This document shows positions 1-12,024 of a DNA stretch of 64,000 nucleotides, in pieces. The DNA lies in the NCBI GenBank assembly GCA_949361645.1, contig OX442419.1, forward strand, positions 2,949,459-3,013,458, given 5' to 3'. Position numbers and translations under genes: made by a program. Source of the stretch: Spongilla lacustris. Its lineage: Eukaryota > Porifera > Demospongiae > Spongillida > Spongillidae. Position 1 is the stretch's first letter. Each line of letters opens with the position of its first letter. Under the pieces are notes generated by a model. The model was not told the origin of the DNA, did no database searches, and saw nothing but the letters and a program-made list of their open reading frames with translations.

Positions 1-2182
1 TCAGTACCATTTTCAGGATGCATGCTATTTAAAGAAAGATAGGTACATGCAAGCACTAAGCCAATAGCATATCTTCCCACACTACCTCTATGTTTAACAC
101 CCCAACATTCTCTGCTGTACGTGTGCCAGCTCAGTGGTGCATTCTACATCATTAGTTAATCCTCTGAATTAAGCATCTTCAGGTCAAATGCTGCTTAGCA
201 TGAGGGACTAGCTATGGAACAGGATTCCCATCAGCTGATTTTGTGTTGAAGTGAGGTCACAAACCCCTATAGGGATCCAACATGGTGGGAGACAAGCCCC
301 ATGGCAGAAATCTGCAAACTGAGCAGCAGCAAAGGCAGTTGTGCCTTGTTGGTGCCCTTGTAACCACATTGCCACCATGTATGTAGTGGGATTGTAGTTT
401 CTGCTTCATTCCTTCTTATTGATGATGGTAAGACACATCTAGGGAGCTTTTTAACCCCACCTGGATTAATAATTTGTCTTGAGATATTCGTCTCTACATA
501 ATGCAAGTGCAGAAACGGGTCTTTGTGATGCAGAAATAATAATAATTAATGCACGCATGGATCACAAAGGTGCCATGGTCCAATAGAAATTACAGTATTG
601 TGCATTGATCACTACTACATCTGTATATTATGGAATAAATAAATAAGGAGAGGAGGTTTTGGATTGTATTTTGTATATCAATTATTGTACTGAACAAACA
701 GTCAATTCATCATGTTCCCTGGGCTGGAGTACCTTTAAAAAAAAAAAAAAGATTTGACCTCTGTTTTTGTTCTGCTTCTTCATTTAACGTGGCAGCCTCT
801 CAAGAAAGCACTTGTTGCTCAAATGATTGAAAATTGCATTCTTGTTTGAACCATAAATCACCACTTCACTGTGTCATTTGTTTGCAATTCTGCAAAGTAC
901 CATCCATAAACAGAATGATACTACAAGTGCGTGAAAAGTATATGTGAAGATTGCATGGCGCTTTATAACTGTTCTATTTCTTGTTGTTCTACCAAGGATA
1001 GTACAGCACCTATACGATGCGTTGAACTGTGCATGGGCATCGGACACATGCAAAGACCATCAATTAAGCTATCCTATACACCTCAACCTGTGATTGCAAA
1101 ACTCCTCCTATACCCCTAAGATCTGCAATCAATGCAGGACTGTTGCCTGTATCATCTCATTTCATCTGCTTCTTGTTTCTGGGTTCCTTCGCCACAACTT
1201 TGTACCACGGTAATGTATAACGTAATGGTCCCGCTCTTGTGGTCGAATTGGGATGACGCCGGCAGCTTGTGAAAGCTGAGGTTATTGTTCCTCAAGCAGG
1301 TTCGTCGAGCTCATTCTGCAATCAAATTGGTAGTCTGGGGGCCGGATTGATGTAGTTGGGCGTAACCCGACCTTCAAGATTTGTATCCATCTGATAGTAT
1401 ATGTTATCATGTCACATGTGGACTATTATCATGCACATGTCACATATAACCCTTCCGCCAAACGCGAAGGTTGGGCTACACCCATCTACGACTATCGGTC
1501 GGATCCCCAGTCTATCAAATTAGTAATAGCGAATATCGAATAGAGTCTCTATATACGCATATCAAATGTTAATCCGTATAACTACATGTAAATAATGATA
1601 GGACTATTCTGAACGCATATATACACATGCACGTATTTCACTTTTATCTCTACAATACGTGAGTCATTTTTTACTGACGATGATGGCATAAAGCAGTTTC
1701 ATATATACTCGGTTTCGTATCCTAATCATATGGTTCGCGGCATGGTACAAATGCGCCAGTTCAAACAAAAAACGTATAGCGCGGTACTGAAATGCACCCG
1801 GCACAGGCATGGCAGTGTATCAGTAAATACTGGAGCTATTATAACCTAGGGCTACAGTCCATTGACAAATGCACACTTGGCTACGCGGCCTACGCCACAC
1901 TACTAGTGCGATTCTCACCTTCCATTCCTGATAAGTGGGCGTGTTACTTTATCAGTTAGGCCAGGGGCGGCGAAGGCTAATCATAGTACGGGCTAACACT
2001 AACAAATGATAATTATATTCATATTTATATGTATTCCATTCCATTACTATTATAACAATACATGTACCGAAAGTATCTGCATGGTTCGCTCATTGCTTGC
2101 AGTGGTGAATTCGATCCACGACTATGGCATCTACTCTTTGGGTTGTAGTCTCTTATACATGTATAATGATGTATTTTAAGCC
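1..2182. repeat. Long dispersed repeat, copy A
   Basis: Most of this stretch matches 6399-9690 in the same orientation, with scattered substitutions and indels: shared landmarks are the opening CAGTACCATTTTTCAGGAT-like block, GACGCCGGCAGCTTGTG (1255; 8267), the GACCTTCCGCC hairpin motif (1450; 8975) and the closing ATTCGATCCACGACTAT block (2108; 9526). Copy A lacks about 550 bp found at 7700-8260 of copy B and lacks the MITE at 8482-8944. The left end may run off the window. It could be a transposon family or a tandem segmental duplication with a 6.4-kb period; nothing seen decides which. Confidence 0.85.
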
Positions 2183-2407
2183 TAAATGCAAGATGATGCC
2201 TTCAATGCCTTCTTTGATTCAGTGGTAAAAGGAACTCAGTGAAGAGTACTAAGGAAATTGGTGAACCGAGGTATGATGACGGAGCACCCATTCAGGTTCA
2301 GTTCAGCAATCCTCCCTCATTCTACATGCATCTAACCTTGCAATCCTATAGAACTGCATGATAATAATAATAATAATAATAACTTATTATTTTTAAAAGC
2401 TATATTT

Positions 2408-2572
2408 AGAGGACATACTTGATGCTCCTCCCCGCCAAAAGTCTAAGATCGAAATTAAACCATCACTGAGCTCAAGGTTATCTTTGACCATTCTTCCGCG
2501 GCATCACCGGCGGCTCCTCTCTGTGTCCTCTCCCCGTGCCTCGGCTTGGCTTTCGTGCACACGAATGTAATA
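2408..2572 (+). pseudogene. Retroelement ORF fragment (C-terminal, decayed)
   Basis: An open plus-strand frame ends at a TAA near 2572 and reads through ILDAPPRQKSK and LLSVSSPRASAWLSC. The ASAWL-type block resembles the region that follows the reverse transcriptase in a non-LTR-like ORF family common in sponge and cnidarian genomes (recalled, not searched). No start, no neighbouring RT core and no poly-A tail is seen, so this is at most a short relic. Confidence 0.3.
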
Positions 2573-2601
2573 TATTCATGGTTTAATAACTAACCTGAGA
2601 C

Positions 2602-2656
2602 CAGTAGCGGAGCCAGGGGGGCTATATAGCACCCCCCCCCCCCCTTTAACCTGCCT
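2602..2656. mobile_element. Isolated MITE-end-like motif with poly-C
   Basis: AGTAGCGGAGCCAGGGGGG followed by a short A/T-containing spacer and a poly-C run has the look of the GC-rich inverted ends seen elsewhere in this window (16925, 22868, 59269). No partner end was found, so it may be a solo or very small element. Confidence 0.3.
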
Positions 2657-4880
2657 AATTAAATATTCATAGTATGCTAATTATGTGCACGTGCAGTTGT
2701 TTCATTGGTGGCAGAGAACACGGTAGGAACGTCAAAATTTTTTCGACCCCTAACCAAGCCAGTGATCACGTAAATGCACACTGTGGCACGTACTTCTTTG
2801 CTATTAACCTTGGCATCGCGCGAGTAGGTTTTGCACACGGCTGTTCCGAGCTGGACATTAGGTTTGTAATTAGAACACATTCGAACATTACGGTACTTTG
2901 GTATTTGGGATCCTAGAGAAGCTAATTATTTTGTGGTTTACGTTCAGAGGCGCTGCTTGCCACTACCAATTCAATATACACAACCATTATGCTTTTGAGC
3001 TATTCCACAACCAATTTCGTACTTAAAAAGAATGATACGCACAGTTAAAGTACGCTCTTCTTTGGCCCATAATTGCCGCGCATGTGACTATTGAAGGCAC
3101 GCCTTTTAATGTCTTCATTAAGTGCTCAGGCGGCAACCGATTTTTCTCGAAACCCGCCGGGCAGATGGTTTTAAAAACTTCTCCTACTCAAAGAGCGATC
3201 ATTGTACTTCACCTTTGCGTTTAGTACATGATGGGGCTTATTTTCTGGTGAGAGAACGACACGGTTACTCGGGACCATGCAACTAATGAATAATGCACGT
3301 CGCCACACCCATCTATATAAATTTGACATACGACGACAATGGAACATAGATTAATAACCTAAGGTTATTAATCTATGATGGAAAACACGCAATGGACGTC
3401 ATGTCCAGAAGTTCTTTCAGAGAGTATTTGGTCATAACTGAACTATATAAGGGTGTAAAACGAGTTCTTCAAACAAAATATACCCGTGCTGCCTTTTCGA
3501 TGGAGCTCTTATTTGACATGCAGACATACGCAATGATACTGTTTGATATCCCTCCAGAGCGTGCAAGTACAAGAAGCAGCAGTAAAGAAATTGTATACAG
3601 GTGTATGGTAAAGCCATAGAACAGGCTCCTAGCATGAAAAGGACAGTAAACATGCACCTACTCGAACACCATGGGTGGACATGTGCAATCATGAATGCAT
3701 GCAGGCTTTGGGCTGATGGGGTAACGAAGCACACAACCATTTCAATCAGTCGCACAGGACATATCCCGAATATACGCGAAGGTCGGGCTAGTACGCCTGA
3801 TTGTAAGTGTGTTTCCAAACTGGAGTCTTTGAGGCCAGAAAAGCTAAGTCGAAATAGAAAATGCAAAGAATAGTGTGTGATTTTTGTTTTCCAAGCATAC
3901 TAGTAGGGCCTATGTGTGTTTCGCACATACACGATATGAGAGGACCACTTCGCTACGTAAATAAATCTGCCCTTTTCAAAGCGTTGGCACGACGCGCAGA
4001 AAATAAGCCCCGTTACACCCTAAACAGAACCAAATACAGCCGTCTCTTGAGTACACGTTTCTAAAAGAGTTTTTTCATTTGGCCGGGCGGATTTCTCAAA
4101 AAAGCCTATTGACACGAGCAACTCAAAATAAAGCGCATGTAGTCTCGGCCCTCTCTTCGCGCGTATGTAAATACAACAAAGATGAAACTTATACTGTTTT
4201 AGTCCTCGTAGGACGCCTGACTGATATATCGATTCAAAGTGAGCTTACGTTGTACGGATAAAGAAGGATAAGCCACATTCCAGTGCCATGTCTCCAAGCA
4301 GGGAATGGGGACGAGACCTAATGTCCAACTTTTCAATGGAATGAAACAGCCGTGTGCATGGTATTTTGAATATCTTAATTAATAACAGTTTTACCATGGA
4401 CCATCCTGTCCATCCAGTCTTATAGCAAAGTTAACAGCACCTTCCTATCTCCTATCTTCAGATGTTAAGAAGAGGCAAATGAGTATAACATACTTTTGTG
4501 TAAAAAGAAAAAAATCCAGGAAGATACCAAAGATATCTTCTGCTACAAGTACAAGTTGATGATGATTTTTTTTAAAAAGGGAGTCAACAGGAGGACAATG
4601 CATTACAGAAAAAAAAAAAAAAAACTTGATACTGTAAGTTTATGAAGGAGACTTATGCTGGTTATGCATGTGCATGGTGGAAGAACGCGAAATACTTATG
4701 GCTTATGATTATGAGCCTGGTAATTCGATGGTAAGAGTATAAAAGTATTACCAGCCCTAAAACGTGCATAAATAATTAAAAAAAAACTGTAAATTGCCCA
4801 TAGTTTCAGACATGTAGTAACTTTAGGACCAAAATGGCGGACAATATGAATGCCGTTAAGTTATTTTTCACGTGATGTTT
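2657..4880. other. No gene recognised
   Basis: Only short, compositionally unremarkable frames occur, the longest 144 codons on the minus strand at 3432-3866, without recognisable domains or splice context. A degenerate GCGAAGGTCGGGCTA motif at 3776 matches the hairpin motif of the flanking repeats, so part of this stretch is probably old transposon. A perfect palindrome at 3345 is listed separately. Confidence 0.6.
3345..3377. repeat. 33-bp perfect palindrome
   Basis: Two 16-bp arms (CATAGATTAATAACCT and its complement) flank a single central base. It could form a hairpin or cruciform; no element boundaries are visible around it. Confidence 0.9.
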
Positions 4881-4884
4881 GACG

Positions 4885-5878
4885 TCACATGAAAGGGGTA
4901 GGCTGTGCTGTACAATCAGTCTGTCTACAATGTATGGTAATTCCCACCGCAGTGGCCACAACACCCCACACAATTATCATGGCCACCAATGCAGCAACAT
5001 TTAGACGCAGTGAGATTTTGGCCTTTCTTCTGGCATCTGCAATATTGCCACATCTTTCATCATCCTTTGCCTAATGAAATATATTCAATTTAACAAGTTA
5101 TCAGATATACATGAATGAAGATGCACTTACACGTATTGCGATGACTATGGCAGGGAAGGTACACAAAAGAGGTAGACAGAACCCAACAATGAAGGCCAAA
5201 GTAGTCATCCCAAAAGATATTCCCAGGCAATTATCAACAAAAGTCTCACTTGTAGATGCTACCGTAGTTGGTTGTTGCCGTACTATGACAGGCTAGTGTA
5301 TATGGAGGCAAGGAAATATGCAAGGTGACTACATGCACAGCAAATAGGTTAAACCTTGTCTGATTAATAAACTATAAACTAGCTTATCACATTCACTTTT
5401 GCCATGAATTTACAACTTTGCACTGAGCAATTCTTACCCTTGCAAGTTGTAGCCGGTAAACTGAAGCATGAGGGTACAAGTATACAAAATTGGATGCGGC
5501 ATGCAGTAGAGTAATATAAAAATATATAATTATGTTGCTGTATATGAAGGTTTACAGAATCTGGTACGTATGAGTACAATAACTTACACTACAGATTGGT
5601 TGTGAGTATGCCCGACGAGACTGTCCTGATACAGCAGTGTTGTGCAACTGGTATGGCCTATTATGATGTTGTACTGCTGTACTACCAGCAGTGATCCTCT
5701 GTTGCTGCTGGATCTGCAGATCCTCGTATGGTGGAGGAATATCTGCATGAAAAGATGTTATTTGCATAATATATTATTCGTATACGTTTACATGTACATG
5801 AGCTAACCATATTATTCAGAATGATCAACAATCTCACAGGTTGCAAACGCACACATGCACGCACATGCACACACACAC

Positions 5879-5918
<40 letters not shown>

Positions 5919-6291
5919 ACACACATGCACATGCAGACCACACAAAGGTTTGATATTTTAGGTTTACCCTGCAGTTGACTGTCATATCCTTAACAAATGA
6001 GTACATATAAAGTTTAATTAACTGTCGTGTGATTTTAATATAGCAAGTGTTGTGTGTATTGACCTGTATATTATCATGTATAAAATTGAATATTAATCAT
6101 AACAATTAAACTACTACATGAGAGGCAGAAATTTCATTTCAGGTCTAGCAATATAGGCCTGGATGGGCTTCTGCATGTGCATGCACCATGAAAATCATAT
6201 TATACAGGTCATATACTGCTACCAGAGTAACTGCTTGACTTTGCTCTCTCTTCTTGCTGGTCCAACACATCTTTGTATAGTGGAGGAGGGT
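4885..6291 (-). CDS. Two-pass membrane protein with PPxY motifs, CD225/dispanin-like
   Basis: Four minus-strand exons join in phase with GT-AG borders: 6223-6291, 5588-5742, 5131-5292 and 4885-5070 (stop TGA 4885-4887). The first two give a cytosolic proline-rich region with PPPLYKDV and IPPPYEDL, motifs of the kind bound by WW domains. Exon three supplies a hydrophobic helix (LAFIVGFCLPLLCTFPAIVI), then a charged loop begins (RAKDDERCGNIADARRKAK), and exon four holds a second helix (VAALVAMIIVWGVVATAVGI) and a short Cys-containing tail. Helix, short basic loop with GN..DA..KA, helix is the arrangement of the CD225/dispanin family; that assignment is inference. The first coding exon with the ATG was not found and may lie under repeat copy B. 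The two N-terminal exons resemble each other (PPPLYKDVLDQQ against PPPYEDLQIQQQ), suggesting an exon duplication. Confidence 0.65.
5868..5932. repeat. (CA)n microsatellite in an intron
   Basis: Interrupted CA dinucleotide run lying between the two proline-rich exons of the membrane-protein gene. Frames of alternating Val-Cys or Thr-His here are artefacts. Confidence 0.95.
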
Positions 6292-6567
6292 CTGGTAAAA
6301 CAGTTATTATATAAGGCAGTAATTCATCATGATTATGTTCATACAAGTACTTGCAATTTAGAAATACAAAGTACTAACAGCACATGATGAGCAAATATTC
6401 AGTACCATTTTTCAGGATTCATCAGTGCTATTAAAGAAAGATAGGTACATGCAAACACTAAGCTAATAGCACATCTTCCCACACTACCTCTATGCTTAAT
6501 ACCTCCACATTCTCTGCTGTGTGCCAGCTCAAGTGTCTTTGTGATCCAATGCATTCTACATCATTAG

Positions 6568-6886
6568 TTAATCGTCTGAATTAAGCATTTTCAGGCTAAA
6601 TGATGGATTTCCATCAGCTGATTTTGTGTTGAAGTGAGCTAGGTCACAAACCCCTAAGGATTCAACATTGTGGGAGACAAGACCCATGGCAGAAATCTGC
6701 AAACTGAGGGCAGTTGTCGAGTGCCTTGTTGGTGCCCTTGTAACTACATTGTCACCGTGCAATAGGATTGTAGTTTCTGCTTCATTCCTTCTTATTGATG
6801 ATGGTAAGACACATCTAGGGAGCTTTTTAACCCCACCTGGATTAATATTTGATGGATTTGTCTTGAGATATCAATCTCTACGTAAT
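6568..6886 (-). CDS. Putative terminal exon in copy B (unknown)
   Basis: A minus-strand frame reading INPGGVKKLPRCVLPSS through SLQISAMGLVSH and ending NSDD-stop is open for about 100 codons. The corresponding stretch of copy A (267-506) keeps both the PGGVKKLPRCVLPSSIRR and the LQISAMGLVSH blocks but is frame-shifted between them. Preservation of both blocks hints at coding descent, perhaps a duplicated gene with copy A broken; no family was recognised. Confidence 0.25.
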
Positions 6887-7486
6887 GCAAGTGCAGAAAA
6901 GGGTCTTTGTGATACAGAAATAATAATAATTATTATAATAATAGCTACGCATGCATGAATCACAAAGGTGCCATGGTCCAATAGAAATTACAGTATTATG
7001 CATCACTACTACACTGATCCATATCTGTATATTATGGAATAAATAAATAAGAAGAGGAGGTCAGTTGTAGTTTTGGATTGTATATTGTATATCATTGTGT
7101 TCCTCATATTATGTATTAATAAGTGGTGTGTATATATAGTATATAGTGAATTCAGCTAGTTTTCTAGTGTTTGGTAGCTATCTAATAGCCTATCAATTAT
7201 TGTACTGAACAGTCAATCCCTGGGCTGGAGTGCCTTTAAAAAAAAATTTGGCTTCTGTTTTTGTTCTGCTTCTTCATTTAACGTGGGAGCCTCTCAAGAA
7301 AGCACTTGTTGCGCAAATGATTGAAAATTGTATTCTTGTTTGAACCAAAAATCATGCACCACTTCACTGTATGTCTTGTCCCATTTGTTTGCAATTCTGC
7401 AAAGTACCATCCATCAACAGAATGGCACTACACGTGCGTGCAAAGTAGGTGAAGATTGCATGCATATATGGCGCTTTATAATTGTT

Positions 7487-8029
7487 CTACATGTACTTTC
7501 TTGTTTGTTCTACTAAGGATAGTACAGCAGCTACGATGTGTTGAACAGGAATGTGGGCATCGGACACAAACACCATCAAGCTATAGACCTCTGCCTGTGG
7601 TTGCCAAACTCCTCTTATATCTGCAATCAATGCAGGATTGTTGCCTGCATCATCTGCTCCTTGTATAATGGGCATCTTTGTACCACGGCAATGTAAACCT
7701 ATAGCGAACCCTTCCCTCACTTCATTGCAGTCCACAAAATTTATAGCAGTGAAACTCATCATATCATCTTCCAGTTGGAAGGCCTTTAGTGTTATCAGAG
7801 GTTGATGGTATGAAACGATGTTACTGATGATAGGTCGATGCGATGTCGTGAGAGAAATTATTGTATTGCCACCATCACTCAGTGCAGCTGATTTCGTTTT
7901 TGATGTAATGAACTGCATGCATGGCATACAAAGCTCATGATCAAGTGTACGTATGCTATATCCGTTATCATATTCATAATCCTGCTTTCGGTAGCCTGGG
8001 TTGTGTGTAAATAAATAATGGGCTGTCAA
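7487..8029 (-). CDS. Hypothetical 180-codon frame in copy B
   Basis: The longest simple open frame of copy B has an ordinary amino-acid mixture (for example HELCMPCMQFITSKTKSAAL and NEVREGFAIGLHC), not repeat-like. Its upstream two thirds lie in the segment missing from copy A. No signal peptide, membrane helix or motif was recognised. It could be an exon of the same putative gene as 6568-6886 or chance. Confidence 0.25.
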   Translation of the reverse strand: MTAHYLFTHNPGYRKQDYEYDNGYSIRTLDHELCMPCMQFITSKTKSAALSDGGNTIISLTTSHRPIISNIVSYHQPLITLKAFQLEDDMMSFTAINFVDCNEVREGFAIGLHCRGTKMPIIQGADDAGNNPALIADIRGVWQPQAEVYSLMVFVSDAHIPVQHIVAAVLSLVEQTRKYM

Positions 8030-8481
8030 GACTGATTACATGCAAATGGGTTGGAAGTGAGGTGTTTTAACCATAGATTGAAGACCTTATGGAACGGGAT
8101 TGGAAACGCAATACATTGCAGTGGTATATACTAAGACGTCATACTAAATGTCTGCACAACAGTTACTTCTATTTTGTATGCGTAATCAATTCGTATAATT
8201 TTTAAGAAGTGCAGCGTGGCACAAAAAACATATACGTTAATGATATATTCATATCTTAATGGGGGGTGACGCCGGCAGCTTGTGGAAGCTGGGGTTCTTG
8301 TTCTCCAGTCAAGAAGGTTCGTCGAGCTCATTCTGCAATCAAATTGGTTGTCTGCATGGGGGCCCGGCTGATGCATGTACTTGGGCGTAACCCGACCTTT
8401 CGCATTTTGGCAGTACTGATGATGCGTATATAGTGAGTGTGGGCTATGTTATCATGTCACATCAGAGTGGACTTTTATCCA

Positions 8482-8944
8482 GTGCCGGATTATCCATTGG
8501 GCAAATGGGGCTACAGCCCAGGGGCCCGCCAAGTTAGGGGGCACCAAACGGGCAAGTACGCATGCATGTGGTGTGTGGTCCAGGGCTGTAGCCATCCAGT
8601 CCGGCCCAGAAACATATTATGATTATGATATAGTTATAACGTTAACGATGAATGTGCAATCGTTCGATCGTCCCGTGCTTTCTTGCGAGAACGTCTTAAC
8701 GAACAGTAATACAAGCTTAAAGGTTAATTATTCACGCGCATGGTATTATTAAGTGTACATGTACCGGCATGCAGTGTATGTATTGCGGGCGTTATATTAC
8801 TCACTTCCTGCGACTCATAGCAATAACGAATAAAGCCTACGATGACTACACAAAAGTCCCCCCCTCCTCCTCCCCCCGGGAAGGGGGCCTTTCAAAATAA
8901 CTAGTCCAGGGGCCCAAGTGACCCTTAATCCCGGGCCGGTACTG
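8482..8944. mobile_element. hAT-type MITE with 8-bp target duplication
   Basis: The ends CAGTGCCGGATTA and (reverse) CAGTACCGGCCCGGGATTA are inverted relatives starting with CAG. The element is flanked on both sides by CTTTTATC (8474-8481 and 8945-8952), an 8-bp duplication as made by hAT transposases. Copy A of the host repeat has the uninterrupted, single site near 1421 (CTATTATC), showing this is an insertion. It is 463 bp and has no coding capacity. Confidence 0.93.
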
Positions 8945-9690
8945 CTTTTATCTCTTGATACATGTATAGGCTTGATACCCGACCTTCCGCCAAACGCGAA
9001 GGTTGGGCTACACCCATCTACGACTGATGGTTGTCCTATCCGTCAGGTCCCCAGGCTATCAAATTGGTCCATTCGACAATGATTCGTCGTCTTCAACTCC
9101 AATCATACGGTTCGCGGAATGGTACAAATGCGCCAGTTCAAAAATATAGCTGTAAATGCACCCACAGCTCCTACATGATCAGTACATGGCAGTGTAAATA
9201 CTGGAGCTATAGCTATAATAACATAGGGCTACGGTCCTTTGCTCATCCATTGACAAATGCACACGTGCAGTGGCTACGCGGCCTACGCCACACTAATAGT
9301 AAATAATGAGCTGCGATTCTCACCTTCCATTCCTATAGATCATTATAGTTCCTAAGTGGGCGTGTTACTTTATCAGTTAGGCCAGGGGTGTCGAAGGCTA
9401 ATCATAGTATGGGCTAACACTAACAAATGATAATTATATTCATATTTATATGACTTTCATTACTGTAACATTGCTATTGTAACAATACCGAAAGTATCCG
9501 GTTAGCTCATTGTTTGCAGTGGTGCATTCGATCCACGACTATATATATTTCCCGCAGAAAACATTCATGATGAATACATTGTAACATCATATGCAAGAGA
9601 AATGTGACACATGGTCTGATCGAGGCATCTATCTTTGGGTTGACTGCTGACATATATAAGCCTCTTATATTTTAAGCTTAACCTTAATTC

Positions 9691-9906
9691 TCCAGGTCCA
9701 AGTCCTACGCGTAGGACCAATATTTATTATAAATAGAAATGCAGTCTTTTGGCATCCATTTCTCTACTGTTATTTGATGTGTCTATCATGCTAAATTTAC
9801 CAATTGTCAGTCTATTTTTAAATCACACCCTTGGTTACACGATGCAAATAAACAGATACGGTTCTATTATGTAGAGAATTTATTTGTCACAGAAAAAAGT
9901 ACGACA
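9691..9906. other. Short unique spacer
   Basis: A/T-rich sequence between repeat copy B and the large hAT-like element. Nothing recognised. Confidence 0.6.
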
Positions 9907-9924
9907 AGTATCACCAGTGTTGCC

Positions 9925-10021
9925 GCGATATATCGCGAAAGGCGATATATCGCGAAAGGCGATATATCGCGATTAAATGTTTATATCGCGAAAGGCGATA
10001 TATCTTTAGTCATATCGCGAA
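9925..10021. repeat. Left subterminal CGATATATCGCG cluster
   Basis: Several copies of CGATATATCGCGAAAGG and related TATCGCGA motifs follow the left end; the same palindromic core recurs at 18072-18130 by the right end. Subterminal repeats of this kind are transposase-binding sites in other hAT elements; that role here is inference. Confidence 0.8.
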
Positions 10022-10059
10022 ATAAACGTGTACGGACGTAAACAAAGATATACAGAAAT

Positions 10060-10515
10060 AAAATTTAGAAACGAGCAGAGAATAAGTATACATTTAAGTA
10101 TATCAATGAAAATAATTTACTGTTACAGTTAAACCAGTTCAGTTTGAATTTTGCCTTAGAAATATACATTTGCCAATGCAGCCTTTCATGCAAGATGCCA
10201 CGCCTCCACGGGCGCAACCTATTCTTCTTAAGGAAAATACCTAAGAAAGAAATGCACAAGTGCTTGCTTGCTGGTTTAGGTATATGGTAGGGACGTATAT
10301 GACTCATGATTCCTCCACCACAACAATGGATCATATTTTCTGAAATTGATTACTGCAGACAGGCTGCTTGGTAATATTGCGCAAGCTACCATGTAGCTAA
10401 AAACAATTGAATTTTTTTTTTTGCCATCCAAAGCCTCCCATACGGCAGTTTTGAAGGCTTTGCAATCAACGCTTATGAAATCGTTTGTGGTAGCACATAT
10501 GGAGAAATGGCCCAT
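10060..10515 (-). pseudogene. hAT transposase C-terminal remnant
   Basis: Three minus-strand frames, shifted relative to each other, carry in order RKYDPLLWWRNHESYTSLP, then IPKPASKHLCIS, then GGVASCMKGCIGKCIFLRQN before a stop. The order DPLxWW, a conserved small/Leu-Cys-Ile segment and a closing CIFLRQN-type segment is that of the hAT C-terminal dimerisation region. Frame breaks between the blocks mean no intact enzyme. Its position just inside the left end of the 8.25-kb element supports the hAT assignment of the whole element. Confidence 0.55.
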
Positions 10516-10775
10516 ACATAGGCAGTCATCTTGCTTTTATTTTCAAATTGAATTTTAAACACATTTATAATTTACTATAAATCGGTCTGATTGTGAATCT
10601 GTGTTTTATATAATTATGACATGAACCATTCGTGTAGTAAAATCAAGACAAAAAATTAATTTCTACCGCGCATAATTTATTCATAAACAATTTGTCATAA
10701 ACGTAATACCTTGCGTCATCTGGGATTAAGTTACAGTTACTGCATACGTTGCAACTAGTTAACTGTTAATTGCAG

Positions 10776-10878
10776 ATGAATCATTAATGATAATACACAA
10801 TTGTAGCTTTGGAGATGTGGAGGCAGCAATAAACGGATTGCCCTGCATGATTTCAACTTCTGAGATTCAGGTGTTTTG
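10776..10878 (+). CDS. Exon-like segment inside the hAT element
   Basis: A strong acceptor (GTTAATTGCAG) is followed by an open frame ESLMIIHNCSFGDVEAAING continuing to SEIQVFW and a good donor (GTGAGT at 10879). Entry is in phase with two leading bases and exit leaves two bases. The composition looks like ordinary cellular protein. The product is not recognised; it may be part of the same captured gene as 11914-12024 and 14270-14578. Confidence 0.45.
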
Positions 10879-10939
10879 GTGAGTATACTGTGTGAATTTA
10901 GTATGTGCAGAACAGGCATATATTCGATGCAGTGAAGGG

Positions 10940-11450
10940 GGAGGAGATATGGCCTTCTCCCTATACTAGTACTGTATGGAATTCTCCCTGTACTGTTGGC
11001 CTTCTCCCGGACCGTTAATTGCCCGTCTCCTTATACTGTTGGTCTTCTTCCTGTAGTGTTAGACTGGTGGCCTTCTCGCTATATTGTTGGCCTTCTCCCT
11101 ATACTGTTGGCCCTTCTCCCTATACATTGGCCTTCTCCCTATACATTGGCCTTCTCCCTATACATTGGCCTTCTTCCTATACTGTTGGCCTTCTCCCTAT
11201 AGGTGGCCTTCTCCCTATACTGTTGGCCTTCTTGGCCCTTCTCCCTATACTATTCCTATACAGTTGACCTTCTCCCTGTACTGTTGACCCTTCTCCCTAT
11301 ATGGTTGACCTTATCCCTATACAGTTGGCCATCTCCCTATGCTGTTGGCTTTCTCCCTATACTGTTGGCCTTATCCCTATACTATTTGCTATACAGTTGG
11401 CCTTCTCCCTATACTATTGGCTTTCTCCCTATATGAACCACTGAGCATTG
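10940..11450. repeat. 20-bp minisatellite, CTATACTGTTGGCCTTCTCC type
   Basis: More than twenty irregular copies of a roughly 20-bp unit built on GTTGGCCTTCTCCCTATACT. The same unit recurs at 13025-13147, also within the hAT-like element. All long frames across it (LPILLAFSLY repeats) are artefacts of the repeat. Confidence 0.95.
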
Positions 11451-11791
11451 TCCATTTGTGTAGCATCTCTGTCCCTTTGTTTACCATGTGTATAGCTGAC
11501 CTGTGGGACACACACACCACACACGTGCCAGCAAGTCATGCATGCTCAGTTACAGTGTGGACACTCAATGTAGTAGCTCTACTGGTGGCGATGCACATAT
11601 TCACAAGTGTCTCCATCATGTGCACACTACACACGCTGATGTAGAGCTGTGTATTGTGTGCTTCAAACATGGGCACACACACCAATGATGTCCACACATA
11701 TACCTGTACACAGTGGTACTTACATGTACATCCATATACATCAGATATAAATAATAATAATTTGGACACAAACACACACATGCATGTACAT
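11451..11791. other. No gene recognised
   Basis: Spacer between the minisatellite and the CA microsatellite, rich in CACACA- and TACATGTA-like words; nothing else seen. Confidence 0.6.

Positions 11792-12024
<233 letters not shown>

Larger units (their letters stand above)
6399..9690. repeat. Long dispersed repeat, copy B
   Basis: Same-orientation relative of 1-2182, about 1.1 kb longer because of extra material at 7700-8260 and a MITE at 8482-8944. Between roughly 8382 and 9024 the ends GGGCGTAACCCGACC and GGTTGGGCTACACCC form an imperfect inverted pair. The match to copy A ends near 9690, where TTTTAAGCTTAACC parallels TTTTAAGCCTAAA of copy A. Confidence 0.85.

Noticed and set aside
2096..2130. 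tRNA-like B-box (ATTCGATCC between GTGG and CCAC) at the end of repeat copies A and B, and a similar motif at 58925
   Set aside because: The loop length does not fit a T-arm and no A-box, anticodon arm or acceptor stem was found.
3432..3866. 144-codon minus-strand frame, Cys- and Leu-rich
   Set aside because: Overlaps open frames on the other strand, no splice context, no family and a degenerate transposon motif inside it.
7172..7260. Possible poly-A signals and A-runs read as retroposon tails in repeat copy B
   Set aside because: A-runs occur in both copies at the same place and no target duplication surrounds them.
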